From positions 744,001 through 808,000 of the forward strand of contig JBCAML010000020.1 in assembly GCA_038503075.1 (NCBI GenBank): 64,000 nt of DNA, in the 5' to 3' direction. This DNA comes from Gyromitra esculenta. Lineage: Eukaryota > Ascomycota > Pezizomycetes > Pezizales > Discinaceae. Shown piece by piece: positions 1-14,563 of the stretch. The notes below the pieces were generated by a model that was given only the letters and a program-made list of their open reading frames with translations, was not told where the DNA came from and did no database searches. Each line of letters opens with the position of its first letter. The stretch's first letter is position 1. The position numbers and the translations under genes were made by a program.

Positions 1-116
1 ACGACTTATTATAGTTATAAAGGAAAGTTAAGAAGCAACCCATACATAACGCCATAATCATGACCAACCAGGCATCACCATTATCATATACCCATCCCAT
101 CCCTCCTACCCTTCAT

Positions 117-1032
117 CTACAAATGCCATGCGAATAGTCTCCTAAAAACTTCTTTCCCATTCTCCTCGATAACGTCCCCATGGCAAGGAATAATCTTCTC
201 AATATCCCACCCTGCCACAATCTTGGCGCTCTCATTGAAACTCGGCTTATCCTTCGCACAGACATACCAGTTGAATCTCTGCTGTCCCTTCCCTGGCCGG
301 GTACTCATAAAGTAGTTTGTGATTTTCGCGTATATTCCGCTTTCGGGATTAATGTTGGTCTTGGAATATTGCTCGTACGCGGGCAGGTTGAAGACGAGGT
401 CGGCATTTATAAGAGCACGGGAAGGTTTATGGAGGAAGGCAATTTCTTTGTTTGCGTGGCTATCACATCCCATATTATTAGCACCATTGGGCATAGACGA
501 TATACCTCTTCCCCCCTTCTGAGGTACCTACCCATCAAAATACTCCACTTCAAACTCACTCGCAAAGTCTTCCGGCAGCTTAATGCTCCTCTTATTATCC
601 TTCGTAAAAATGTGATCGATGACGACGTCTTCGTTTCCCTGAGTTGCGCGCTTCTCGCGGAGTCCCTCTGGCCCAATGACTCTCGATGCTGGGTATGCAG
701 CTTTCCAGGGCCCTAGTTGCATATGGTGCTCGATATCGGGGGCAATTAGGTAACCCACATTACCGCCAAGGGAGGTGATTGTGCTTTGGGCCTCGGGGGA
801 GAGTGTGACTGGGGAAAAGACTGCAAGGGCGCCGGATTGGAGGCGGACTGAGAGACAATTGTTAGTAGGAGGGAAATGTGGCATGGGCTAGACAGAATTG
901 AAGCTCACCAATTGTAGCACGACCCCCAAACTTAAACTTATTAAAGCGTAAGAATGGGACTGAAAGGGTGGTGATCACGGGGGAGATGCTGCGAATCACC
1001 ATGTTTGCTGCTGGGTCTTGATCTTTGGACAT
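117..1032 (-). CDS. DUF4336 family protein (metallo-hydrolase-like fold)
   Basis: Three exons read on the minus strand: 1032-909, 847-532 and 459-117, giving 260 residues. Intron 848-908 has GTGAGC...CAG with a CTAAC branch site, and intron 460-531 has GTAGGT...TAG. The order of motifs fits fungal DUF4336 proteins: an N-terminal SVPFLRF segment, then VFSPV, DIEHH, a GPEGLREKRA segment, a D-G-H-x-N-K-E segment, FFHKPSR-like FLHKPSRALI, and a C-terminal CHGDVI motif. DIEHH and CHGDVI resemble metal-ligand positions of metallo-beta-lactamase folds, but no biochemical role is established for the family, so function stays unknown. I chose the ATG at 1032 because family members start with a short MS-K-like leader; an in-frame ATG at 1137 would add a Pro-rich run and is less likely. 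The length matches the usual 240-270 residues. Confidence 0.85.
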
Positions 1033-2740
1033 TGCAGTTGAATTGACTTGTGTTCTGAGGGTTTTATTGTGTCTGGTTCCTGGTGGTGGTGGTGGTGGTG
1101 GTTGTGATCGCTGCTGAGTATCGATGACGTCTGGCAATCCTGGTGGATGTCGTAAAAGCGAGAAGGGGATTTCCTGATCTCTTTATACTCTGCCACTACG
1201 ATCATACCGTCTTGCTTATTGAGGCATCAAGCAAGGCCCAGGGAGGGAGCACCACAGTCGTCTCTCCCTCCCTCTTTTCCCCACGATCCAGCATGCCATT
1301 CCAATTACTGGCTGTGATTGGCAGATATGCACGAAGCACGCACGTAAAATGCCCAGACGAGCAATTTGACATCCGCGGTTTACCGGTATCGTTTGTTCCA
1401 TGCACCGGATGCGACCAGCTACGTCCTGCACAGCACTGGAAGACCTTGGGTGTGTGGGGAGAGGGGATGGGATATTTGGAATCAGTGGGCAGAATGGAAT
1501 CACCGATGGCCAGGCTGCACGCATCATTATCACACGTTTTTCTCGCTTATCCAACACTGTGCGATATGTAGGCTTACGTGGGCGTAGATACGGGACCGTT
1601 GACTAAACGGAGAATTAATGAGCCGAGCCAAGCTTTCGATGAACTATGCGTGTCCTCTCTCCGGAAGACATGGGGTTATTTGAAATGATCTGATCCGAGG
1701 TTTCCTCTTCGGTCTTTTCGGGTTCGGTCTCTTACGGCACCGGGGAATCGGCGACTTGGCTAAATCCACATGACAGATACCTACATACATACATGTATTT
1801 CCCTGCAGGACTGCTGTGGATCAGTGGGCGCGCTTTCGTCTGCCACTATAGTACACGCAAAAAGTACGGGTTTAACAGGTCAGACCGTCGGATGAAAAAC
1901 CGCCAATAGGGTAAGATGGATCTCTAGGAAAGCCGTTCAAGCGGAGTTTGGAGCGGCTAAATTAAACCTGTCTCCAACAGCAGTTTTTTTTACTAGACTA
2001 ATAAGTACACGTATCTCCGTCTTGTTTAACAGGCCTATGGTTCTCACCAGCATACCTATTTTATCACGCTACAAATAAATTAGTGAAACTATCTAACCAA
2101 TAATCGCCCCATTGCAAAAAGATACAGTCGGGGGACGTTCACCAGTTCTAAGGAGTATAACACATCTTGAAAGTGGAGGCTCCTGCATTCCAGGATAAAC
2201 TCACCCAAAATATCATACTCCAATGTACGGCACCAAGCAAGTGAAGGCTCTTCCCAGTTCGTCATTACCACTAAAATAGGTCTAATCTACGCTGATCCTA
2301 TAATAAAGTCCTTCTTCATCTTTCTCTTACCACGCCATGTTGTATTTAGCTGGATAGCGTCATTTGTTGGTTGGCAGAACTTAACTGGTGGGTCACGTTT
2401 CTTGTTGTGGCTGTGTGTAACTGGATTCACCAAGTGGCTCATACGGTTGCACGCAGCCAGTGATCGCCTCAACTCTTTCCAGAACTATTAGAGCTCCATC
2501 TCGAACATGGCAACAGTTTTCTTGCTTTCTCGAATTTTACACCTTGCAACTACGAGTTTGTTCGAGACGTTACCCAATACGTATCCCTCCTGGCGAAGAT
2601 GCCGAGTGACTATGGGCATAGATACTGGGCTGTTAATTTGTAGTGGCCATCACGCAAGACCACCTAGGGTACCAGCGTAAAATATCAACAGCAAACCTTT
2701 CTAGATATTCCTAATAAAACGGTATCTCCCCTCTCCTAAT
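1033..2740. other. Intergenic region, no gene seen
   Basis: Promoter side of the DUF4336 gene, then about 1.5 kb without a supported gene. It contains a (GGT)n tract near 1081-1101, just upstream of the start codon, and one TACATGTA palindrome at 1790-1797. Open frames here overlap on both strands and have neither splice structure nor family resemblance. Confidence 0.6.
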
Positions 2741-3276
2741 AAAAGCACCAAAAAGCCAGTGGTTTCGAGAGTTGTCAGCATTGCCCTGCGGCTGCTGGGG
2801 TTGGCATCTGCAGCTATCGTAGCAGGAAGTGTTAGTTTTATCCCTCGATAAGACTGTCATTTCTCGACACTTTACCACAGGGAAGTGACATTATACTAAC
2901 AGCATAATCTATGAGTAGGTTGGAGATTACCTCCACGATGTGGATAATACCAACGTTGACCCTAGGACCCGCTTCGTGTATGCAGAAGTTGTTGTGGTGT
3001 TGTCTCTATTTATCGCCCTTATATTCCTAATTCCCTTTACTGCGGACTCTACCCTGTTCCCTCTTGATTTATTCTTGGCTATACTATGGGCAAATGGGGA
3101 GCAAATCTAATTTCATGCTGAAAATTAATACCGACGATCTTCTTCAGATCGTTGCTTTTGGTTTGCTCGTTATTATATCGCGCCCATGAATTGTGCCTGG
3201 AGCTGGAGCTAGAACTCCATGTATTATCTCTCGAACAACGCCGCTGGTAGGTTCTGCTGAAATTATCGCGCCTTGA
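2741..3276 (+). pseudogene. Decayed MARVEL-type membrane protein gene
   Basis: Three exon-like blocks spell the fungal MARVEL-domain pattern. Block 2741-2830 encodes a helix (VVSIALRLLGLASAAIVAG). It joins, after a good intron (GTTAGT...ACTAAC...TAG, 2831-2918), to a block reading VGDYLHDV, then RFVYAEVVVVLSLFIALIFL and LDLFLAILW. A further block begins after a TTCAG acceptor near 3149 and reads IVAFGLLV, then shifts frame by one base before YIAPMNCAWSWS and a stop. No ATG is in frame upstream before a stop near 2702. The donor after LAILW would be GC rather than GT. Loss of the start, the frameshift and the early stop together argue for a pseudogene; sequencing error could explain only the frameshift. 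The family role (membrane-associated four-helix proteins) is general knowledge and no specific function is claimed. Confidence 0.65.
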
Positions 3277-3280
3277 GTAC

Positions 3281-5137
3281 AATAGTAATTTACTCTATGT
3301 GAAACCTAGATCAGTGCTCTCGTTGGAAGACAGCCATCATCGGCACGTGGTTTGTCCATCATGCTAGGTCTGTCTATGTGGCTAGACGTTCGTGGTACAG
3401 GTCTCATCCGGTCCAGATGTCTTTCGATGCCAGTATGGTGAGACACGATGATCAATAATGCGCAATGCTGCAGGGGGATATGGTTGGCTTCGGAAGGGTC
3501 GAGTTTCGAGGCGAACAAGGTGTTGTGTTGACGCATTTTCTTTATTACTAGGACCTAACTTTACGATGATGTGTTGGTGATAGTGATTTTTGAATGTATA
3601 ATACCTACAAATTAACGAGGAAGCAATCTGTGTTTTTGCTTACTTACCTTAATTAATATTCCCTTCAGTATTCCTGGGCATAGGAAAAATTTCATATAAT
3701 GGGATAAGTGACCCACATCAACAGACACAGCCCGAAAACCCTTTCTTCCCACCTATCGTTTCGCGAATTACATCTAGTACGTATCTTTGAACTTTTGGAC
3801 AGGGAAACCTGGTTTACCCCCACCCCCCCGAACCTTAGCTCCCGAGATGCCACGATGTAACCGATTTACTCCATAAATTAGATGGCGAAGCTGGTTGCAT
3901 GAACTTTGTTTTGATATCAAGCCTTCGGCTGGAGAACTAACGGTGTTTTCGTCAACACGGTCCGGTCCAAAACGCTAGGGTGGCCTGCGAGTCTCCACTC
4001 TGGACTAATCGCAGGGTTGTCTTGAAAGCTATATTAACCCCGCAGTTCTCGAAGTTTTTTTGTTGAAACGGCTAGCCCATTTTCGGAAGTCTGGGGTACA
4101 TGGTGTATCTCGAGTACCGGCTTCCCGGGACCAACATTTTTGTCCTTCTTTTCCCGTTACACAGCACACATACATGTACATGTACATGCAGTTATTAACT
4201 ACTCTACATGTAGTCTTGGCGAAGTTCGGGAGATCGGTGTCAGGCATGGGTTTGCTGAAGGACAGCAATAGCGGGGCTTAATCTCCAGGAAAACCTTTTC
4301 CATCTCTTGTGCACCAATGCGGAAACGAGTGTTGCATGAAGTTAAATGTCGAGTATCCAGTAACGATAGCAATGCTAGGGAAGGTGAAAGCGCTATCAGG
4401 AATAACAGGGTGCCATACAGTCTTTGGGCCTTGACTGTATCTCGAACCCCTCGGAAATCCTGAGAACCTGGTCTCATCATCAGCATGTAAGTCGGATAGT
4501 ATTACGGGGTTTTTTTGTGTGCAGCTCATCCATCCTTTTGAATTTCCGTCACCTAAACAGGAAATCTGCCCCAATCCAACATAGTTTAAAGCGGCCTGAA
4601 CCTGAGAATATTCACCTATGAAATGCTAGGAAAGGGTGATATTTCATTTCCAAAATCCATATTTTAAAGGTCTTGTTGGAGGAAGCAGCGTTGGAGAAGT
4701 ATGCCAAGCGAAATGTGAGAAGCTGCTCAAACGATAGAAATGCCTGTTGATTTTGCTTGTTTGAGCAATGTAACTAACTTCAAAATGGCCACGCAAGTAT
4801 AAAAATAGTAAATACTGGAACTGATACAGTTTAGTCAAGCCGTTTCTTGTCTCTACCTATGCTAATCCCTACCAGCACCAAAACGAATTTCGCCAGACAG
4901 TGCGGTACTTACAAGGGTTCGAACACCAAATTAAATTAACGAGATGAAAATGACGAAACTAAAGTATTAATGATGCCCACCCACCCCATGCTACCAAAAT
5001 GATGCCTCCCAACCCATGCAGATAAATAAGAAAAATTAACGACTTTTATAACCCCTTACATCCTTTTCAGTTCCTTCGATGAACGAAGACAGGCCATCCG
5101 GACATACAACAAATGGAAAAATAGATCAAGGCTGTTT
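3281..5137. other. Intergenic region, no gene seen
   Basis: About 1.85 kb with no supportable gene. A short (ACATGT)n run at 4168-4190 contains two overlapping TACATGTA palindromes, and a third lies at 4205-4212. Small open frames on the minus strand (3306-3536, 4029-4574) resemble no family I know and lack splice context. Confidence 0.55.
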
Positions 5138-5552
5138 TTAATGCGTCCCGGGGACGCTGCCTCGTCTTGTAGGGTTCAGTTTCTCACTCGGGCAAGGGGC
5201 AAGTAGAAATTCGCTTTTTCCAGTAGAGCTAGTGAATGGATTGGTGTAGGCAATGTTGTCCGCGGGCGCGATGCTGACAGTGGTTCGTCCTTGGGCCTAA
5301 GAAAGCAACAGTGTTAGAAATGAATGCCCAACCAAGGATGATGGAGGGCAAGACGTACAGTGCATTGGTGACATTTCTCGCCCCAGTTGCGGACTTGATT
5401 TTTGCACTGGTGATAACCCTGTAGTAATCCACTTGCATTAATAAACAGTTACTTTCCTCTTAGAACGGCCCGAAAATGTAGTGGGGTTGGGAGAGGGGAG
5501 GGAGGATCCTCACGTAATAGTTTGAGCAGTAGTAAGCCCCGTTTCCACTCAT
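5138..5552 (-). CDS. Small 85-residue protein with four Cys in a C-x8-C-x10-C-x2-C arrangement
   Basis: Reconstructed from three exons on the minus strand: 5552-5514, 5418-5359 and 5296-5138. The first intron (5419-5513) runs GTGAGG...TACAG; the second (5297-5358) runs GTACGT...CTAAC...TTCTTAG, a textbook fungal intron. The joined frame starts MSGNGAYYCSNYY, continues with a segment holding GYHQC and EKCHQC, and ends in a polar tail with GKSEFLLAPCPSEK. There is no signal peptide or membrane helix. The Cys spacing (residues 9, 18, 29, 32) could form a small zinc-ribbon-like or disulfide-linked fold, but I do not recognise the family. The 93-bp region upstream of exon 1 contains no competing start in frame. 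Splice quality is the main support; protein homology is untested. Confidence 0.6.
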
Positions 5553-6964
5553 GATGCTTTTGCTTGGCTGGTGGGATTTTGTGCTTTTCTTCACTGATGT
5601 GTGAATTGAGAGTTTGGCTCTGGCTTATCGACTCGTAGGGTATGGAGGGGATATGTAACGGGACCAAGGAGGGATTCTTGCAGTGGGTGGGAACTTTGTT
5701 CAACGAGTGGAAAGTACGTGTGGAGGAGGTGCTGTGGTTATGTATGGCTCAGAGAAGACTTGCGGGCACAAACAGAGAAAAAAAACAAGTAGTGAATCGA
5801 GAGATCAGATAGCCAAGAGGGAAAAATATAACAGCTAACCAACGGAGAAATAGTATTCGATTGATCAGGAGACAGTTTATATATGTAACCACAAGTAGGA
5901 GCGCTCGTAAAACTAATCTCTGAAAAAAAATGAAAAAGTAAAAGAGGTGTCAGAGTCCGAGCGCCCTAGCTAATCAGATTCAGGGCAACTTCTCCTGCAA
6001 GCTGCCGTCATGTCTTCTGCAAGTCATGGTATCAGGATCTTCCCAGAACGCCCACGAGTAGGGGGACAAGGGGCTGGACAAACTCCAAGGAATGAATAAG
6101 TTACAAGCTATAACCAGCATACTAATTTATTTTATTTCTGGAAGATTTTGGGGAGAGGAGGAGAAAAAACGCTCAGTGGCCATCGGGGTACACTTGGTTG
6201 GACACCTTGGCCCAGGTAGAGTACGAACCTGGAGAAATCCCGGAAATTGTCACTCTGCGTCGCCCTGGATCTGGACTTATCGTTCTTGTACGTACTCGTT
6301 GATAATTCACTCGGACTCCTCCGAGAGCTGACGGTTGGTGGGGGAGGTTACCCTTACCCCCTAGCTAGGCTTCAAGAATAGAGGTTCTGGAATGACGGGA
6401 TTCAAATCGTGACAAGGTTGCATCCTGGCTGAAACACTCGTTCCCGGGTTATCCTCCATACATTGCAGCCACACTCACTAGCGTCTGAGCGTTGTCAACG
6501 TTTGGGTGATTTGTGGTTCATTGGTAATGTGAATGTTTCGCTAATAATGCCCCCCACAAATCTCCTTGAAAAACGAATGGTATGATGCGGCAAAATGGGA
6601 ACAGAGAAATGTAAAACACAAAAAGTTTATGACGAGACAAGATACGAATCAATAAACGTCCTCAACCCTCAAACGAAAAAAAAAGAAAAAACGCCATAGA
6701 CGATCATTAAAATTTCCCCACAAGTTGGTGAACCGTCGAAACCCCGCCCCCCTCTAACCCTAGCGCTTGCTACCGCCTCCTTTCCTATCTTACCGCCTTT
6801 AAAGAAGAAATAATAGACGACAGTCACTTGGATCTCCTCGGAAGAGTGAAACCCAACATAATAAAAGAAGAAACCACTCTGAAGATGGGAGGATACAGAA
6901 ATACAATCGATTATCAAACCAACCCCGAATAGCGATGCAAACTCTTAGAAAAACACAACACGGA
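5553..6964. other. Intergenic region between two minus-strand genes
   Basis: Promoter of the small Cys protein on the left and 3' flank of the RhoGEF gene on the right. A-rich tracts occur at 5778-5785 and 6676-6690. No gene, RNA gene or clear repeat was recognised here; overlapping open frames at 6669-7014 are antisense or out-of-frame noise at the RhoGEF 3' end. Confidence 0.55.
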
Positions 6965-9900
6965 CTATGACTTATTTCGAGACCAGAAATCAAGAGAAGC
7001 AATAACATCATCACCGTTGGTTTCGTCTTCGTATGCGTACAAGATCTAAGACAATTAGTGAGTTAAAAAAAATTGATAGCTGAATTGAGCGCGATTTACT
7101 TCTCTAGTTGACTCATGGAGCATTCGAATATGCCTCCCTGTAACGATATGTACCAACCCGCCAGTCTCCACGTTCCGAATTTCGATAAAGCTGGGCTCAA
7201 AAGCAAGAATATAGGGGTAAGAAAGTGCGAAAGAGGTTGGTTGACCTTCCCAGGCGATTTGCCAGTCTGGTCGTGCCCTCCATCCGTTCCTATTGACGAA
7301 GAACGAAAAATCGGAGTAATTCAACAAGAACTCGCCGTTTAATCTGTAGATAGCTATCGGCTTTACGTTCTCTCTTTGAAATAACTCTAATGATGTATCG
7401 GCAGGATCAAGAAGGGACTGCGTTTCTAATGTTTCTAAGCTGACAACTTCGAAACCCTTGGAACATCCGACGCACAACTTAGACTTCAAGAAGTGTATTG
7501 ACGTCGACTCCGATGGAATATAGAATTCCTTAGGAATAGTTAGCAATTTATATCCAGATAAATATCGGTTCTGGGCCATTCTAACCTTAAACGGCTTCAA
7601 TGTATCTTGTCCACCTTGTAATAGTTTCCGGAAAGCAGGTGTCCTTTTTCCACGTGCTAAAGTATCATGGGGTTCCAGAACTTTAACCGTCGAAGAGAGA
7701 GACGAACTCCTTACACAACATACTAATACTCTTCCTAGACACACACCAGCCTTGAAGAAATTAGTATGCCCGATGACCTTTTTCGGTCGCTTATTGGCGA
7801 GGGTTGTATCATTTGGGTCGAGGCCTTCAACAGGAACAGACATAAGTGTCTTTTCCGACAGTATCAAGATAATTGAGAACTCTTCAAGTACGTCAATTTG
7901 CTCGACCTTGTTGACCTCGATGACCTTCTTTGGTATCGGAGTAGATCCATCTTTTGGTTTCCGGTCAGATATGTAAATACCATTCTCGGTACCATATACT
8001 AACTTTCTGCCACCATCTAATAAAATTTAGCAACCGTTTTTTAAATACATAATCTCCAATTGTTAGCAAACCTACCAATAGGGACAAGACAGCTAACACG
8101 GTTGCCTGCGTTGAAGAACTGGTCGCAAAGCATTGTGCGAGTGAAAATGCTACTCCTCTCTCTCAGCACGGTTTGTTGAGCTTCGATATGTTCGATCCAT
8201 TTTCTCCGACTAACAATTGAGCCAGCAAACAGAGGAACGGTGTAACCGCGCTTTCCTAAGTGCTGGAAAGTGATAGGGTACCCCTTCTCTTTACTATTGA
8301 AGTCGTTCGGTATCTTTTTCGTGTCGTTCTTGGCTCCGGGGATAAGACTCGAGGAAGGCCTTTTTGCAATACCTGCTTTTGGTAGAACCTCCTCCATTTG
8401 AGTGATAACTAGTAATTCGAGGGGTATTGGCTATGCTGTGCATCAGCTACAGCCTCTGAATAATGAAATGAAGCAAATTGGCTGAATATACCTTCCGATA
8501 TACCCGATACACCTCCCGCTTATTCACAACCTTTATTCTAACCAATAACACGGCGTGATCAAATAGAAAAGCTTGAATATCCCCCCCACCATCCTGAGAC
8601 GCACTCTTTTTCAAACTGCCCTTGAACAAAAGCTGTCTCCCTTCCTCTGTAAGTTTCAGATCGACATACTCCCCGGGCCGGAAGATGAGCTGCTCGTTGA
8701 GTTGCATGAGATTGAAGTGATTCTCTGCTTTCCCAGATTCGAGATTCACTCGCGTGAGAAACTCTCGAATCAACTCAGTTGCTCGTTTCAAGTCCTTTTT
8801 ATCAGTATTTTCCTCGGACGTGGGCTTCAAGATGGCTTCCAATAGCAATGGATATCGAGCAAGACGTGTTGTCGGCTTCGTGAGGTAACCGTTTAATTCT
8901 AATTTCCGAGACTCCTTTTTACGTTCCGTTTCTTCTACAAAACGTGCAAAATTTGGATTTGCAGCTTTCTCTTTCTCAAATTCGTACTTTCCATAAAGTT
9001 GATTCGAGCCGTATGTGATAAACGGCTCGAACTTTGGCACAAATTCAAGAAATATATCACCAACGTTGTGAACGACCGGTGAAATTTGTTGCCTTCGAGT
9101 AAGAGCCTCTGCTAATCGGGAATTGACAGCATGGACTTCCATGACGTCACCAAATACTGTGCGGATAAATCTCTCACGACGGTGTTCAGGAATTGGCGAT
9201 GGGTTTTGAGGATTTTTTGACAGTAGCGGTTTCATCCAGAAATCTCGCAGATACTCCAGGTCCTTCACAAAATCTCGTTCGGTATATATCAACTCACAAA
9301 TAACCTCCTGTCTCTTCTTTTCTTTTTCAGAAACGCCATCAGCAATCTCCTTCGGTACTGTATGAATCCAAAGCTTTTGTTCCTTCTCATCATCCCCATG
9401 CAAACTAGATTTTGACTCTTCTCTCCTTAGCCCGGGCTGTGGTTTCATGTTGAGCCTAGCCTGTTGTTCCAGTCGACGAGGGCAGGCTATCGAATAACAA
9501 AGCTTCTGAGGTGTACAGGTGGGCGAGTAACAGTCCGTTAAAAGCGTAAAGACACCGTTGACGTCGTTCTCTTCATCAACGATGCCATCACTCCGGAATT
9601 GATATACTTCCGACTGTGAATCCCTTAGCCGGTGGTCATATGTGACATCGTGAAAAAATTTCTGGGCATCAAGAGCCCTCCCTAGAAGCAGTGCGAGACT
9701 TCGATCACTGGTTTTGATGATGAATGTAATTGTATCTACAGCCTCAGCACCCATAAACGCTGACTTGTAGGTTAATTCGTTCTTAACTCGATCTCCAACC
9801 ACTATTCTCTCCCTTAGTGAATTTGCAACTCGAGACAACAGAGCTGGATATACAAGTGGTGCTCGCCTAGTAGGAATTGCTGCAGGTACACCTACCCCAC

Positions 9901-10882
9901 CGCCTGAGGAGGATGTTCCGGATTTGTGCATTGAAGGCCTTTCAGTATTTTGTGTAAAGGTCGAGGTCATGGAAGGCGCGATTGAGGGGGCGAAGGCCGT
10001 TATGCTTGAGGAATTGCTTGCAGAACTAGGTGTCCTTTGTTTTGCAGCAAAATTATTTTCTCGTGTTGGCATGGAATTCAATCGCTGTTGGTCGGATGGA
10101 GGCCTGTTATTCTGGCTGTATTGACTGTATTGACTCTCCTGAGAGTCTTTGCGTCGATGAGGGATCACCCTCCCACTTTGTGTTTGTGTGTGTTCCCGTT
10201 CATGAGAGTACGTTGTCAAGGACATGGTTCGTTCATCATGTCTTTCAGGAACCACCCTCCCCTGAGCTGTAGTTCTCGACATCTGGGGGCCCGGAGGTCC
10301 GCCTCCTTGGCGAGGGAATTGTGGTGGTCCTGCTGGACCCATGGTAGGTGAATATGATGCTGCCATAGATCTTGAACGATAGGGATCTGCGTTGAGCGCA
10401 GGCGGTGGTGGGTAGTACCGGTGAGGTGGAGGTTTGGACATACTGGGATTCGGAGGAGGGGCACCGGGTGGCTGTACACGCATTGGTTGGGGATAAGGTC
10501 TGCGTTCAGGGTACATTGGTTGGGGTAAATTTTGGGGTTGGGAGTGCATTCGAGAATTGGGGTTTGGTGGGTGCTGTGGATAACCATTTGCTGGCGCTTG
10601 CTGATGATAGCCATTGGATGGGGGTCCCTGACGTTGTGGACGCGGTGAACCGTTTAGCCCCCCACTGTAACTAGATATGCCTGACTGTGGGGACATCTGT
10701 GAAGACGAAGACATTGTTTGCGAGCGTCCGCTCGCAGAAGGTACGTTGGGTTGGGATGTCATGGTATGGGAACGGCCTGATGGGGCTGTGCCAAATATAT
10801 TGGCAAAATCATTATCGCGCTGAGAAGCTGGGCCGGAAGGGCCATTACGGTGTATCCGCTGGTTCTGTTGGTGATCGGCCAT
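6965..10882 (-). CDS. rom2: Rho1 guanine-nucleotide exchange factor, Rom2 type (DEP-DH-PH-CNH)
   Basis: Four exons on the minus strand (10882-8492, 8430-8076, 8016-7100, 7045-6965) give 1247 residues. The N-terminal ~340 residues are low-complexity and rich in Pro, Gln, Ser. A DEP domain lies at about 355-430, the RhoGEF (DH) domain at about 520-710 (start KKRQEVICELIYTERDFV; helix with TRLARYPLLLEAI), a PH domain at about 720-860 ending EVYRVYRKPIPLELL, and a C-terminal CNH (citron) domain at about 895-1225 ending near the final ILYAYEDE segment. This domain order and length match Rom2/Rgf1-type proteins, which activate Rho1 at the plasma membrane for cell-wall synthesis and integrity signalling. 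Introns are 54-61 nt with canonical ends. The 5' side faces the PkaC2-like gene. Confidence 0.93.
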
Positions 10883-12741
10883 GACTACCGAGAAGGGTTA
10901 TCTGGAAAACGAAGTAACACTAGAGGTTAGCGGATTAACGTTCGTTGACACTCATCAACGTGGGAAGTTGGAGGTGATGGAAGAAGACAGCCAGCTAGAG
11001 TAAAGTAGCAGAGGCTCTTCAAATTTTTCTCAACCAAGAGAATTATGAGATGGAGAGCACAAACGGAAGTACAATTTCAGATGCTGTAAAGACATGCAGC
11101 TCTATTTTATTCCTCTTCTCCTTCTGCTTAGGGATGTTGATGCTAGTTTTGATGTGGATGTGGTGGTGGATGTGGTGGTGGATGTGGTGGATGTGGTGGT
11201 GGGGGATATTAGTGGAAGGATGTGTGGACGTATGTGTTTAGTGGCGGTGTTGATAGGCGTGAGGTTTGGTGGAGACTTGGAGTTAAGTTAGGGGATGGAC
11301 AACCGGATAGAGCGTTGGGTTGTCGTGGTGGGGACCGTTGTCCGCAACTTGGTGATTACCCGGCCTCGATCTCGTAGAGCCTGTACATGTAGACACATGT
11401 TGATGCAGCATGGGTGTATGGGTGTGTGTGTACATATATGTACATCTTATAACCGTATCTACTTGTCTGGTTTGGTCTGATCTGGCGCAATAAACCGGTA
11501 CACTCGGTTTGCACCACTACTAGTGAACAGCGGAGACCTTATGTCCCTGTGCGGTTGTTTTCTGGCAGGGGTTCCCATTGCTCTCCGATATTCCGAGCTC
11601 GAGACCTGTATCAACTACATGTAATTCTGCATGCAATTTGATACCCGTGTTTGCAGCTGATAAAACCTTGGTTGGTCAAGCTATCTCAATTGCTTAGGAG
11701 TCGGTGTAGCACCGAACCAAAATAAATAAATAGAAATAAAGAGAGAAACACAACCCAGGAAATAGATACCACCCCCCCCTTCGCCCCCGCCTTCATATGT
11801 TAGTCTTTCGGAGGCAACTGCTGGGCGTTTAGTCTAGGATGTATCCACGTGGAGTAGCCAAAAAAAAACCAAAGGCTTTCCTCTTCCATCCTCACCCAGG
11901 AAACAAGTATGGTACGTGTGGTAACTAACCGCTTTCGTATTTACCTAACACTTTTTGTACTACTTTCTGTGACTATTGTTATGCGACGATGCCACAAGTA
12001 TGGGGATGGGAACACATCCTCTTCCTTTTCCTTCTTCACTTCACCGGCATTCTGTTTGTCGTACACATTACTATTACTATGGAATAGCTACCGCCGGGCT
12101 TCTCTGTTTTTTTGGCACCGAAATCCACTAGAGGGGGCCGTTTGCCTAGACATAAAATTACATGTAAATCAAATCAAATTAAGAAGAGGGTGGAGGAAAG
12201 GAAATAATGAGAATTTTTTAAAAAAAATAAAGAAACGAAAAGTCTCCTTCCCGCTGTGCTGCTCCCACAAGCGCTTTATTATTCTTATTCTTATTTTTAT
12301 TTTTTTACCCGTCCGCCCACCGTCATCTGAACAGGCTTGCTCTTTATCTCGATCTGCGGCGCCGAACCGTGGGCCGTATGGCTGTCTGTATTACAGAGAA
12401 ATCTAGAGCCCCAGTTCCCTCTGCTTGCTCCCCCCATCGGGTTCTCTCCCCCTGACTTCTCCTTGTGACGCGAAGCTGGGGAGGAAAAAAAAAGCAGGCG
12501 ATCATTCCGTCCACAACGCAGCGAACAGCGCCTAAAGCTCAGACAATAAAGACCCGCATCCGCAACGCCGTGTGGCCGCTATCTTGTGGAAGATCGAACC
12601 GCCCTTGATACTTGAGTTCTGCAAACCGGTTTTCTGGTTAATACTCCTCAAGAAGCTTACAACGACAGGTCTCACAGCTTAATCTCCGTTCGCACACTTA
12701 CCCCCCCCCCCAACTCATTTACTCGCGCTATTTCTCTGAGT
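10883..12741. promoter_or_regulatory. Shared upstream region between rom2-like and pkaC2-like genes
   Basis: A 1.86-kb divergent intergenic region. It holds a GT-rich minisatellite built from GGATGTGGTGGT-like units at about 11150-11215, TACATGTA palindromes at 11384-11391, 11616-11623 and 12159-12166, and C-tracts near 11771 and 12702. An open frame at 11909-12406 has no family resemblance and is not called. Long 5' leaders with pyrimidine-rich tracts are usual for fungal signalling genes, but no transcription start can be fixed from sequence alone. Confidence 0.5.
11150..11215. repeat. GTGGAT/GTGGTG minisatellite
   Basis: Purine- and G-rich degenerate tandem repeat of GGATGTGGTGGT-like units on the plus strand, in the upstream region of the RhoGEF gene. 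Confidence 0.7.

Positions 12742-14563
<1,822 letters not shown>

Noticed and set aside
11909..12406. 165-codon plus-strand open frame upstream of the kinase gene
   Set aside because: Composition is T/A-rich low complexity, it lies in the probable kinase leader, and it has no recognisable motif.
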